This document shows, piece after piece, positions 46,501-57,740 of a stretch of 64,000 bases of DNA. The notes under the pieces were generated by a model, which did no database searches, had not been told where the DNA came from, and worked only from the letters and a program-made list of their open reading frames with translations. The position numbers and the translations under genes are program-made. Positions within the stretch are counted from its first letter, which is position 1; each line of letters opens with the position of its first letter. Source of the stretch: Eutreptiella sp. 'Long Island Sound 2002' (lineage: Eukaryota; Euglenozoa; Euglenophyceae; Eutreptiales; Eutreptiaceae); assembly GCA_964036045.1 (NCBI GenBank), contig OZ038380.1, forward strand, positions 69,424,186 through 69,488,185, in the 5' to 3' direction.

Positions 46501-49500
46501 TTCAGCGTCCCTAACTCCAATTGAGGGGGCCAGGCAACGATGCAAATTGTGGGTCCCTAACCCCAACTCAACGGGGCACGCAACAAAGCGTGGATTGCGA
46601 CTTCGTGACCGCAACTCAACGGGCCACGCAACAAAGCGTGAATGGATTGCCAGTCCCTAACCCCAACTCAAGGAGCCACGCAACAAAGCGTGCATTGCGA
46701 GTCTGTAACTCCAACTCAAGGTGCCACGCAACAAAGCGTGGCTTGCGAGTCCCTTACCCTAACTCAACGGGCCACGCAACAAAGCGTGGATTGTGGGTCC
46801 CTAACCCGAACTCAAGTGGCCATGCAACAAAGTATGGATTGAGAGTCCATAACCCAAACTCAAGGGGCCACACAACAAAGCGTGGATTGTGAGTCCCCAA
46901 CCTCAACTCAACGGGCCACACAACAAAGCGTGGATTGCGAGGCCCAAAAAACCACTGAATGAGCCAGGCAAAAAAGCGTGCGGGCCACACAACAAAGCGT
47001 GGATTGTGGGTCCCTAACCCCAACTCAACGGGCAACACAACAAAGCGTGGATTGAGAGTCCCTAACCTGACCTCAAGTGGCCATGCAACAAAGTGTGGAT
47101 TGAGAGTCCATAACCCTAACTCAAGGGGCCACGCAACAAAGCGTGGATTGGCAGGCCCGAAACCCCACTAAAGGGGCCACGCAAGAAAGCGTGGATAGCG
47201 AGTCCCTAAGCCCAACCGAACTAGCCACTCAACAAAACGTGGATTGCACCTCGCTAGCCCCAACGCAAGGGGCCAAGCAACAAAGCGTGAATGGAATGCG
47301 AGACCCTAGTCCCAACTCAAGGCGCCATAGAACAAAGTGTGGATGGCGACTCCCGAACCCCAACTCAACGGGCCACGCAACAAAGCGTGGATTACGAGTC
47401 CCTAACCCCAACTCAAGGGGGCCACGCAACAAGGCGTGGATTATGAGTGTCTAACAACAACTTGAGAGGCGACGCAACAAAGCATGGATTGCCAGGGCCT
47501 AACCCCAATTCAACAGGCCGTGCAACAATACGTGGATTGCGAGCCCCTAACCTCAACTCAATGGGCCACGCCACAAAGCGGGGATTCAGAGTCCCTAACC
47601 CCAACTCATCAAGCTAGGCAACAAAGCGTGAATGGATTGCCAATCGCTAACCCAAACTCAACGGGCCACGCAACAAAGCGTGAAGGGATTGCAAGTCCGT
47701 AACCCCAACTCAAGGCGCCACGCAACAAAGCGTGGCTTGCGAGGCCCTAACCCCAACTGAACGGGCCACGCAACAAAGCGTGGATTGTGAGTCCGTAACC
47801 CCAACTCACCGGGACACGCAACACCTGCTCCGAAACCCAACTCAAAGGGCCACGCAACAAAGTGCAGAGGCCACACAACAAGGGTGTGCATTGCGAGTCC
47901 ATAACCCCAACTCAAGGGGCCACGCAACAAAGGGTGAATGGATTGGGAGTCCTTGACCCCAACTCAAGGGGCCACACAACAAAGGGTGGATTGCGAGTCC
48001 CTGACCCCACCTGAAGATGCCACAACAAAGCGTGGATTCAGAGTCCCTAACCCCAATTGAGGGGGCCACGCAACAATGCAAATTGTGGGTCCCTAACCCC
48101 AACTCCACGGGGCACGCAACAAAGCGTGGATTGCGACTCCGTGACCGCAACTCAACGGGCCACGCAACAAAGCGTGAATGGATTGCCAGTCCCTAACCCC
48201 AACTCAAGGAGCCACGCAACAAAGCGTGCATTGCGAGTCTCTAACTCCAACTCAAGGTGCCACGCAACAAAGCGTGGCTTGCGAGTCCCTGACCCTAACT
48301 CAACGGGCCACGCAACAAAGCGTGGATTGTGGGTCCCTAACCCGAACTCAAGTGGCCATGCAACAAAGTATGGATTGAGAGTCCATAACCCAAACTCAAG
48401 GGGCCACACAACAAAGCGTGGATTGTGAGTCCCCAACCTCAACTCAACGGGCCACACACAAAGCGTGGATTGGGAGGCCCGAAACCCCACTGAAGGGCCA
48501 CGCAAAAAAGCGTGCGGGCCACACAACAAAGCGTGAATTGTGGGTCCCTAACCCCAACTCAACGGGCAACACAACAAAGCGTGGATTGAGGGTCCCTAAC
48601 CTGACCTCAAGTGGCCACGCAACAAAGTGTGGATTGAGAGTCCATAACCCAAACTCAAAGAGCCACACAACAAAGCGTGGATTGTGAGTCCCCAACCTCA
48701 ACTCAACGGGCCACGCAACAAAGCGTGGATTGGGAGGCCCGAAACCCCACTAAAGGGGCCACGCAAGAAAGCGTGGATTGCGAGTCCCTAAGCCCAACCA
48801 AACTAGCCACTCAACAAAACGTGGATTGCACCTTGCTAGCCCCAACGTGAGGGGCCAAGCAACAAAGCATGAATGGAATGCGAGACCCTAGTCCCAACTC
48901 AAGGGGCCACAGAACAAAGTGTGGATGGCGACTCCCGAACCCCAACTCAACGGGCCACGCAACAAAGCGTGGATTGCGAGTCCCTAACCCCAACTCAAGG
49001 GGGCCACGCAACAAGGCGTGGATTATGAGTGTCTAACAACAACTTGAGAGGCGACGCAACAAAGCATGGATTGCCAGGGCCTAACCCCAATTCAACAGGC
49101 CATGCAACAATACGTGGATTGCGAGCCCCTAACCTCAACTCAATGGGCCACGCCACAAAGCGGGGATTCTGAGTCCCTAACCCCAACTCATCAAGCTACG
49201 CAACAAAGCGTGAATGGATTGCCAATCGCTAACCCAAACTCAACGGGCCACGCAACAAAGCGTGAAGGGATTGCAAGTCCGTAACCCCAACTCAAGGCGC
49301 CACGCAACAAAGCGTGGCTTGCGAGGCCCTAACCCCAATTGAACGGGCCACGCAACAAAGCGTGGATTGTGAGTCCGTAACGCCAATTCACCGGGACACG
49401 CAACACCTGCTCCGAAACCCAACTCAAAGGGCCACGCAACAAAGTGCACAGGCCACACAACAAGGGTGTGCATTGCGAGTCCGTAACCCCAACTCAAGGG

Positions 49501-51437
49501 GCCACGCAACAAAGGGTGAATGGATTGGGAGTCCTTGACCCCAACTCAAGGGGCCACACAACAAAGGGTGGATTGCGAGTCCCTGCCCCACCTGAAGGGG
49601 CCACAACAAAGCGTGGATTCAGCGTCCCTAACCCCAATTGAGGGGGCCACGCAACAATGCAAATTGTGGGTCCCTAACACCAACTCAACGGGGCACGCAA
49701 CAAAGCGTGGATTGGGACTCCGTGACCGCAACTCAACGGGCCACGCAACAAAGCGTGAATGGATTGCCAGTCCCTAACCCCAACTCAAGGAGCCACGCAA
49801 CAAAGCGTGCATTGCGAGTCTCTAACTCCAACTCAAGGTGCCACGCAACAAAGCGTGGCTTGCAAGTCCCTGACCCTAACTCAACGGGCCACGCAACAAA
49901 GCGTGGAATGTTGGTTCCCAACCCGAACTCAAGGGGCCACACAACAAAGTATGGATTGAGAGTCCATAACCCAAACTCACGGGGCCACACAACAAAGCGT
50001 GGATTGTGAGTCCCCAACCTCAACTCAACGGGCCACACAACAAAGCGTGGATTGGGAGGCCCGAAACCCCACTGAAGGGCCACGCAAAAAAGCGTGCGGG
50101 CCACACAACAAAGCGTGGATTGTGGGTCCCTAACCCCAACTCAACGGGCAACACAACAAAGCGTGGATTGTGGGTCCCTAACCTGACCTCAAGTGGCCAT
50201 GCAACAAAGTGTGGATTGAGAGTCCATAACCCAAACTCAAAGAGCCACACAACAAAGCGTGGATTGTGAGTCCCCAACCTCAACTCAACGGGCCACGCAA
50301 GAAAGCGTGGATTGCGAGTCCCTAAGCCCAACCGAACTAGCCACTCAACAAAACGTGGATTGCACCTCGCTAGCCCCAACGCAAGGGGCCAAGCAACAAA
50401 GCGTGAATGGAATGCGAGACCCTAGTCCCAACTCAAGGGGCCGCAGAACAAAGTGTGGATGGCGACTCCCGAACCCCAACTCAACGGGCCACGCAACAAA
50501 GCGTGGATTGCGGGTCCCTAACCCCAACTCAAGGGGGCCACGCAACAAGGCGTGGATTATGAGTGTCTAACAACAACTTGAGAGGCGACGCAAAATAGCA
50601 TGGATTGCCAGGGCCTAACCCCAATTCAACAGGCCATGCAACAATACGTGGATTGCGAGCCCCTTCCCGCAAATCGACCGGCCACGCAACAAAGCATGGA
50701 TTCTGAGTCCCTAACCCAAACTCAAGGGGCCACGCAACAAAGCCTGGATTGCGAGTCCCTAACCTCAACTCAATGGGCCACGTCACAAAGCGTGGATTTT
50801 GAGTCCCTAACCCCAACTCATCAAGCTACGCTTCAAAGCGTGAATGGATTCCCAATCGCCAACCTCAACTCAACGGCCACGCAACAAAGCGTGAAGGGAT
50901 TGCAAGTCCGTAACCCCAACTTGAGGGGCCACGCAACAAAGCGTGGACTGCAAAGCCCTAACCCCAACTCAAGGTGCCACGCAACAAAGCGTGGCTTGCG
51001 AGTCCCTAACCCCAACTCAATGGGCCACGCAACAAGGCGTGGATTGCCATTCCCTAACCCCAACTCACTGGGCCACACATCAAAGCGTGGATTGCGAGTC
51101 CCTAACCCCAACTCAAGGGGCCATGCAACAAAGTGTGAGTTTTGAGTCCCTAACCCCAACTCAAGGGGCCACTAAACACGGCGTGACTGGATTGCGAGTC
51201 CCCAACCCCAACTCAAGGGGCCACACATCAAAGTGTGCATTGCGAGTCCCTAACCCCAACTCAAGGGGCCACGCATCAAAGCGTGGATTGGCAGTCCCTA
51301 ACCCCAACTCAAGGCGCCACACAACAAAGCGTTTATTGATAACCAGTCCCTAACCCCAACTCAAAGGGCCGCGCAACAAAGCGTGGATTGAGAGTCCCTA
51401 ACCCCAACTCAAGGGGCCACACAACAAAGTGTGGATT
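40562..51437. repeat. 48-bp hairpin minisatellite, right part with higher-order units
   Basis: Same 48-bp family as the left part. A marker monomer containing gattgcacctcgctagcccc recurs near 41450, 43344, 45026, 47244, 48825 and 50360. The last three spacings are about 1581 and 1535 bp, that is 33 and 32 units, so 45-51 kb is a higher-order repeat. Near 41.7-42.1 kb about 400 bp of unrelated C/T-rich sequence interrupts it. The final units (about 50.9-51.4 kb) are the most homogeneous. Confidence 0.95.
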
Positions 51438-51455
51438 TCACGGCGGGGGAATAAT

Positions 51456-51487
51456 ATCAGAAATGGCCCACAAGTGGGCCCGGTGGC
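51456..51487. repeat. Direct repeat flanking the minisatellite (right copy)
   Basis: Right-hand partner of 35882-35914, same orientation; see that entry. Just inside the array edge lies cacggcggggg. Confidence 0.75.
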
Positions 51488-51514
51488 AGTCAGAAGATGG
51501 AGAACTCATTTTTT

Positions 51515-51780
51515 GGGTAATTAATTTACTTAGTTAAAAATTGTTTTTCTACTAAGTAATTCACTTAGAAAAGAATATTTTTTTCTACTAAGGAGTCAAC
51601 TTAGTGAAAAAAATTTTCTACTAAGTAATTTATTTAGTAGAAAAAAAATTACTAAGTAAATTACTTAGTAACAAACCCAAACCTTGCAGAAAATCTTAGT
51701 AAATAAATATTTTTCACTAAGTTTTGAAACTGAGTAAAAATTTTTAGACAAAAAAATTTACTAAGTTTTACCGGAACCCC
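51515..51780. repeat. AT-rich CTTAGTAAA element, right inverted copy
   Basis: About 260 bp dominated by ACTAAGTAA/TTACTTAGT boxes that are mutually inverted, so it can form several hairpins. Its right edge, tactaagttttacc (51759-51772), is the reverse complement of 31920-31933, followed by caagtgacc and ctaaccggg, which also occur beside the left copy. Confidence 0.65.
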
Positions 51781-51977
51781 CGGCGCCTGCCCGCCAAGTG
51801 ACCCCCCAAGTGACCTATGGGGTTTGGGGGTTGGGGGGGGGGGGGGTAACTGGGCTAACCGGGGGTTGGGGGGGGGGGGGACCCGGCGCTCCATGAGTTG
51901 GGTCCAGCATCGGGACCCTGTGCCATGGCAGCCGGGGCAGCTTCTCTTTGAGGATTTGCGGAGCACTCATTGTAATC

Positions 51978-52032
51978 GTTCTAGCGACGTTTTAGCGAGC
52001 GCTAGCGGCACTCGCTAAATCGTCGCTAGAAC
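51978..52032. repeat. GTTCTAG fold-back element 4, long hairpin
   Basis: 22-bp arms with one mismatch: GTTCTAGCGACGTTTTAGCG plus AG (51978-51999) against 52011-52032, with an 11-nt loop cgctagcggca. It is the most symmetrical member of the GTTCTAG family. Confidence 0.85.
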
Positions 52033-52646
52033 AGTTTTTTGTTGTTGTTGAATTTCAGGTCAAAAATGTGTTTTTCTAAAAAAAATAAGGTATGGACCCC
52101 CTAGAACGGTCTCTGGGGTCCAAATTGCAGCCTTCATACCCCCAACCCCCTATGCCCATGGGTCGGGGTAACCCCCACTTTTTTTCGCACGCAGAACAAG
52201 GTTGGGTTTTCTAGCGTGTACCTAGGGCAGATGTTGCCAGGAGAACCATCCTAAAGTAACCTGGTTTTTTCTTTTTAATTTGCCCTCCCTCGCCACCTGG
52301 AATACGACGCCGTCTATCATCTACCATCTCTTCGTCTATCCTTTCACCTGGCACAGCATATTGCAACAAAAAAAAAAGCACAGGAAGAACAAAAGCCCTA
52401 CCATCACCGATTCGCCGTCCACAACTGTGCCAAAACCTGTAGCGGGCTTTACTTTCCGCTTTAAACCTGATTTGAAAATGCTAGTTTCAACAAGGGATGA
52501 GGGCAAGTGGCTAGATTGCCACCAACCCCTTTTACTGGGCTTCCCTAGTAATTACCTGCAAAGTTGTTTTTGTGCTTTTGTGCTTTGCAGCTTTGGGTTT
52601 CTGCTGACTCATTGAGGAGAGTTTGACCAAATGCAAAATGGAAACC

Positions 52647-54251
52647 TCAGGAAGGACCAGAAATGTAAGGGCCGAAAGGCTTTTGAAGCTCTTTCATCAT
52701 GCTGTTGCAGGTGGTCACTGGTTTCAGCGATTCATGCATTTCCCGGCCCGCCGAGTGTCGTGGCCCATAGCTAAAGGCATGAACGGCACCAGTTCTGAAA
52801 TGCATTGTTTGTGTCCTCCAAGCCCTTTTCACCGTTACAGATAGGCACCACATTGGACTTTTTCAACTTTTGCAGGCTTACCGCACCATCCGAGCATGTC
52901 CCAGGAAGGCAAAGAAGGCATCCGTGTGCAATGTTTCATTGCTCCTCACTTCAAATACAACAATTTGGCCCTCTTTTTGGAAAGAAACCCCACTCTCTTT
53001 GGCTATCCTCTGATCAAAATATTTCATAATTCAATGATTGTACAAAAAAGAGTACCAAACATAGCCTTTTGCAAAACCAAACAAAGGAGGCGGCACCCTG
53101 GCATGCTGTGTGGGTTTTCAGTGGCGGAGCTTCACAGGGTCCTGCTGCAACCAGTGTGAACCGGGCAGCATCTTCTCTTCCTCCTCCGCCACACTGTACC
53201 TCGGGGCAAACTCCTTCCATGGGCTGACAGTGCGTTATGTTGTCTGCACACCTGGAGCGACTCTGCACGACCATAGCGTGTGTGTATCAGGCAAGGGGAG
53301 AAACAATTCATGATGGCATTACCTGGCGGATCTTGCGCTCCATATCTTGCAATTCCGCAGATAAGCGGCTGTACATATGCATGTGATAGATTGCTGTCGT
53401 CTCGTCCACTTCCATCTCTGATGCACGGTTACGTTCAAACACCTGCAGAATGCATTATGGAGTTACCTGGTAGACGAAAGTGCAAATCATTCAGCCGACG
53501 ACGCTCTGTGCCAAAGGGGAAAACCTGGCATGAAAAGGCAACAACTTGGGTGCAATACACATTCAAATATTGTCACATTCAAATATTGTCATATCGCATC
53601 GCCTTGCAGCACAATACTATTCCGTGTTGTATCGGACACCAGCTCGTATGCATGGTGCTGCAACAAGAATTTCTATGCAGCAGCATCGCTATCACCATGA
53701 ACTTTTGTGCATGGACAGTTTTCTGCTCGCCTCTATGCACAGGTTGGGACTCGGACATTGCACGGCACGCAGACATTCACATGCTCGAATAAAGACCATC
53801 CATCTGTTTCTCTGGACGTGCGTACACCCACCTACACAAAGCGAAGATCACACAAACACGAGTATCCCCCGGAGGCACAGACAGATGCACGGCGTGCAGA
53901 CGGAGGGAGGAGAAAGAGCAAGGGAAGGCAGAAGCAGAGGAGGGGATGCAGGGAGAGAAGAAATGGGGACCGGGTGTGTAGTAGCAAGCATACTTCCTCC
54001 TGAAATAGAATGCGCTGCTGTCGTAAGCAATCAGCCTCAAACTGCATCATTGCCTCCAACAGATAGCGCTCATAGGAGTTTCGAGCCACATATCCTCTCC
54101 ACAATTTCTGAATCAGAATAGCCCCATCGGTGCGGTGGGTCTGATTGAGATGAGCGGCAGCAAGCAGGACATATTGACTTTGGATCACTACGTCAATGAA
54201 ACGTGCAGACTCATGAGCACTCAACATGCACATGATTTCCAGATGTGCCAT
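52647..54251 (-). CDS. IQ-motif protein gene, five exons
   Basis: Exons, all with matching phases: 54251-53994 (MAHLEIMCMLSAHESARF; IQ motif AILIQKLWRGYVARNSYERY; helix LLEAMMQFEADCLRQQ), 53442-53323 (VFERNRASEMEVDETTAIY, helix SAELQDMERKIRQ), 53213-53136 (FAPRYSVAEEEEKMLPGSHW), 53009-52882 (RIAKESGVSFQKEGQIVVFE, HTDAFFAFLGHARMV) and 52794-52647 (TGAVHAFSYGPRHSAGREMH ... KELQKPFGPYISGPS), ending TGA. Donors include GTATGC, GTAATG, GTGAAG and GTAAGC. The first Met may be internal, since upstream DNA reads NDSLKLAACEGRDVLQ before a possible donor. IQ motifs bind calmodulin. The overall shape suggests a cytoskeletal or flagellar protein, which is inference. The lower part of 53.4-54.0 kb is intron. 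Confidence 0.82.
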
Positions 54252-54402
54252 CTCTGAGACTTTGCACCCCAATACACAACACAAAACAGCTGGAATAATG
54301 AAACCACCTGCAACACGTCTCGCCCCTCACAGGCTGCCAGCTTGAGCGAATCATTTGCTGGTTCTTTGAGGCCCTGCCCGTGGTGTCACTGCTTTTGACT
54401 GA

Positions 54403-55380
54403 TACTCCAAGCTCAGTGGGTCTGCGCGTGGGGTGCTTCCCACACCCCTTGGCCATGCCTCACGGCAGACGCCGTGCGCTGCCAGTCTGGGCCCCCCGCC
54501 CGAGGAGCTGTGGCCCCATCTCCATGCGCTGCTGCAAAGCCACGGGTTCCATAGAGCAGCCAGTACCTTTTTCCCCCCTCTGCGCATCTACGGCAGGGCA
54601 GACTAGGAACGCCTCCTGGAGCTGCTGTGGAACGAGGACGTGCGCACCACGGCCATCAAAGTTTGGGCAGGGCAGCCGGTGCGGGCAGCCCCAGAGGTCC
54701 TGAGCGTGGACCAGGGGGCAAAGCTGTGGACTGGGCCTCACCGAGCAGGGGGATAAGGCGACACCGTTGACTCAGGTGCCGCCCCCATCGAGTCCTGGGA
54801 CTTGGACGTGGACGTCGAGCGGCACCTGCCATCATTGACAGATTGCGGGGTTTCTACTGCACCATTGGCTAGAGATGATGGGGGATCCTAGAAGAGCAGC
54901 TTGCTGACGCCGCCATACACCGCTGGCCAGCGGTGCAGATGCGGGAGTCTGCGGTGTGGCCCATCACTCTTGCCCTTCGATTTTCGTGCAGCCCGGGGTG
55001 AACAGCTGCATAAGCAGCTGGTGTCCCTATCCCATGCGAGACGACCCCCCCCACACACACACGCAATGCCCAAATAGGATAGAAAACACATAAATGCAGT
55101 ATTGATCTTTTACTATCCTCGCACCTATATACCAAAGTGGAGGGGCTGGAGCAGAGGCCAACCCAAGAGTTCTGCGGCCCTCCCCCATGGGTGCCCCTAA
55201 TTGGCGGCACGGAGGGACGAGTCGGGTAAGTAGGTGTCTTTTCCTAGCTCATCCTTCCCCGCGCTAGGCTAGGCACGGACGTGCCCCCTTGGGACGCCGG
55301 AGCTACGGCGTCGAACGCCCCAGGGGGCCGATTTGTTGACGAGGGCTGCCGCGCTGGCAGCCCCATTGAGAAAAGTGTGA
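54403..55380 (+). CDS. Unknown ORF with TAG and TAA read as Gln
   Basis: Open from after TGA 54400-54402 to TGA 55378-55380 with several TAR codons, including TAG 54604-54606 and TAA 54754-54756. Convincing protein spans about 54490-54850: PPPEELWPHLHALLQSHGFH, PLRIYGRAD, TAG, ERLLELLWNEDVRTTAIKVW, AAPEVLSVDQGAKLW, then SWDLDVDVERHLPSL. After about 54880 it looks less protein-like and the real exon may end there. There is no early Met, so it probably starts at an acceptor. It lies head-to-head with the IQ gene on the other strand. No family recognised. Confidence 0.5.
55272..55363. other. Cluster of GC-rich perfect hairpins
   Basis: Three adjacent hairpins: GGCAC-GGAC-GTGCC (55272-55285), GACGCCG-GAGCTA-CGGCGTC (55293-55312) and GGGCTGCC-GCGCT-GGCAGCCC (55343-55363). 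The second is enclosed by possible pairing of CCCCCTTGG with CCCCAGGGGG. It could be a structured RNA on either strand. It is not a recognisable tRNA, snRNA or SRP RNA. It also lies in the weak tail of the plus-strand ORF. Confidence 0.35.
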
Positions 55381-55419
55381 CCCGGTGGCTTGAGCGCACA
55401 GCTACCCGGTAGCCGACTT

Positions 55420-55590
55420 ATTGCGCACTGTGTGATGTGCTCCTTGTTGCCCGCGCCTATAGTGCATGCCCACTGTGTGATGTGCGGTGTTGTGTGCCGT
55501 GCGTTGAGGCGATGTCGGGCGGTGCACTGTGTGGTGTGCCCTGTGTCACTTGCGCCCGTGGTGTGTATGCACTATACACTCAAGCGACTG
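55420..55590. repeat. TG-rich low-complexity stretch
   Basis: Repeats of GCACTGTGTG(A/G)TGTGC-type words. Similar composition occurs at 24480-24610. Confidence 0.6.
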
Positions 55591-56189
55591 GATATCGTGG
55601 TATGCACACAAAAAGAAGGACACAAATGACCGGAAAGTGGGTTAATCTATTGATATCTAGCAGGTTAACATGCGAACCGGCGAATATATGAAATGTCAAA
55701 GATTAACCACATTATCTTTAATCTAGGTCACTAGGGGGACATTGCATAAGAAATTGGAGATGGCAAAGGAACAAAGGCATGCAAAAGGGCGGGTTTGGAA
55801 AAAGAGAGCCTGTATTTGCGCGATCTTCACGCGCATATGAATGTGAATGTGATTCGTGAATGATACTGCGAACGCCAATGCGAATATTAGTGCGAATGTA
55901 GCGATTTTGGAAAATGTAGCTTGCGATGCAGGCGATTCACATTACATCTTGCGAATTTCGATTTTATTTATTTTGGGTGAAGTAACCACGGCAAACGGGC
56001 ACAAAGGCGAGGATCCACAGACAAAAGGGGCGAACCATCATCAAAGTTAGCGAGTTCATTGAAAAGTGCAGTTTGCAAAGGATACATGTGGAGGGGGGAT
56101 GTCTCGCAAGGGATTGGGACACCAGCTGCTTATGCAGCTTTTCACTTTGGGATGCACGAAAAACCAAGTATTTTTTTTTTGATATTGTG

Positions 56190-56280
56190 ACCATGAGGGG
56201 TACAAGTGAGCATGTTGTGACAACATATGCCCACTAGGATACAAAACGACGCTTTTTGCAGTCTCTAGCCTTGCGCTCGT
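56190..56280. repeat. Isolated Sat1 fragment
   Basis: Matches the Sat1 segment that runs from ggtgcaa through gttgtgaca, cctactaggatac and gctttttgcag to ctctagcc. It lies 35 kb from the nearest Sat1 block, flanked by the sequence ttttttttgat(a)tgtgaccat on both sides (56171-56192 and 56342-56365). Confidence 0.75.
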
Positions 56281-57619
56281 GCGGAAGACACGTAGTCACC
56301 CTTTTCACCATAGGCTGGTCAAAAGTGCAAGTTTTGGAAACTTTTTTTTTGATACTGTGACCATTCACAATGACCATCCAAGTAATGTAGAGCATGTTTT
56401 AGGCCGTATTTATGTGTTTTTTTACCCTATTGGGGGATTTGGTGTGGGGGCGGGGGTGGTGATTCTCCAAGCTACGGCCCATCTCCTTGTAGCGGTCACG
56501 GGCGGCCACCTCACCGACCAATGTACACCGGGTGGCCGTGTTTGACCATGCCACCGCACCTTTGTCTCACATCCTCATATCGTAAATTGAGTCCACCATG
56601 GGCGATATTGAAACGCCAATAAGGCGGCGCATGAAGGGCTGGTCTTCCCCAATGACCAGCTCGCTAGGCACCCACTTGGTTGCCCAATAGAACTTCTTGC
56701 AGTCGTGAATCGATTGCAAAACCTAAGAGAGAAAGGGGGTTAATATATGGATTAACATCTGTGGGTTCATATTAAGTTAATTTCTACCAATTGAATTAAT
56801 ATCAACTAATATCTAGATATTAACCCAGAGATATTAACGAAAAAATTGACGAACGACAAATGGGGCAGAAACCTGCAAGTTTCCGGCCCAAATCGTTGCC
56901 AGTGCGGCCATGTAGTCATAGCCATCCCAATCACCCACAAATACACGTGTGCGACATACCCATCTAGATACCATCCAGATACCATTGGAACCCATCTACC
57001 ATCCCGTTATGGGCTCCCACGGGCCATATGTGTGACCACAGGGCCATGTCACACTCCCGAAAAGCACGAACATTCAGCACAACCAAGCTACTGCTACAAC
57101 TATTTTTGAGATGTGCAACCAAAATGAGTCCCTCAGGTTCCCATTGAGCACGTGTCTAACCACACAGCTTGGACCAACTCCCGACTAGAACCATTATTGG
57201 GAACAAACAAACAATGTATGAGCAAGACGCACAAGTGTGGATGGCACCCCCGGGGGCCCCTACTTGGGCAGTACACCCTGAAAAAAAGAGCGTACTGCCC
57301 TAATACAGGGACCTCCAGATTTCTACATTGCGGCATAGCTGCAGTGGCAGCTCTAAGCTTCCAGGCTAAGGGAGGGTTACCCTGTTTAATGAACCATCCA
57401 CAAGGACCTCCAATGCCACCATCACTCGGGGGCGATTAACTCTGCGCCACTGACATGCATTTTTTGAACCCCAACCATGGTCCCGGACATACCCCCCAAA
57501 TGGGGCAGTTTTTCAACTTTGGGTGTTTTTTTCTTCAACCAGGACACTTGCCCCCCCCCCCCCCCTTTGGGTTAAAACTTCGTCTGCCGGGGTGAAGCCC
57601 CCCCCGCCTGGGTGTGGTT

Positions 57620-57740
57620 TTGTTCTATCGACAATGGTCTAGCAGCGTTCTAGCGCCAGTCTAGTAGCACTGCCGGTGTCTAAAACAAAGCTAGAACAAG
57701 ATTTCAACGGTGGCTAGAGCAAGATTGGAACCAAATTCAA
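57620..57740. repeat. GTTCTAG/CTAGAAC fold-back cluster 5
   Basis: TTTTGTTCTA, GTTCTAGCGCC and GTCTAG boxes on the left; AAAGCTAGAACAAGA and GGCTAGAGCAAG on the right. Same family as at 27.5, 29.4, 30.3 and 52.0 kb. Confidence 0.65.

Noticed and set aside
35950-51437. CRISPR-like array
   Set aside because: Units are contiguous 48-mers without unique spacers, each copy diverged, in a spliced eukaryotic context.
52896-53159. Plus-strand 87-aa ORF
   Set aside because: Antisense to phase-matched exons 3 and 4 of the IQ gene.
21465-54251. One giant IQ gene spanning 33 kb
   Set aside because: The gene at 52.6-54.3 kb ends in a phase-consistent exon with TGA, so the 21-26 kb exons are more simply a separate paralogous gene.
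55272-55363. tRNA gene
   Set aside because: There is a TTCGA-like T-loop on the minus strand, but no cloverleaf with anticodon, D-arm and acceptor stem can be drawn.
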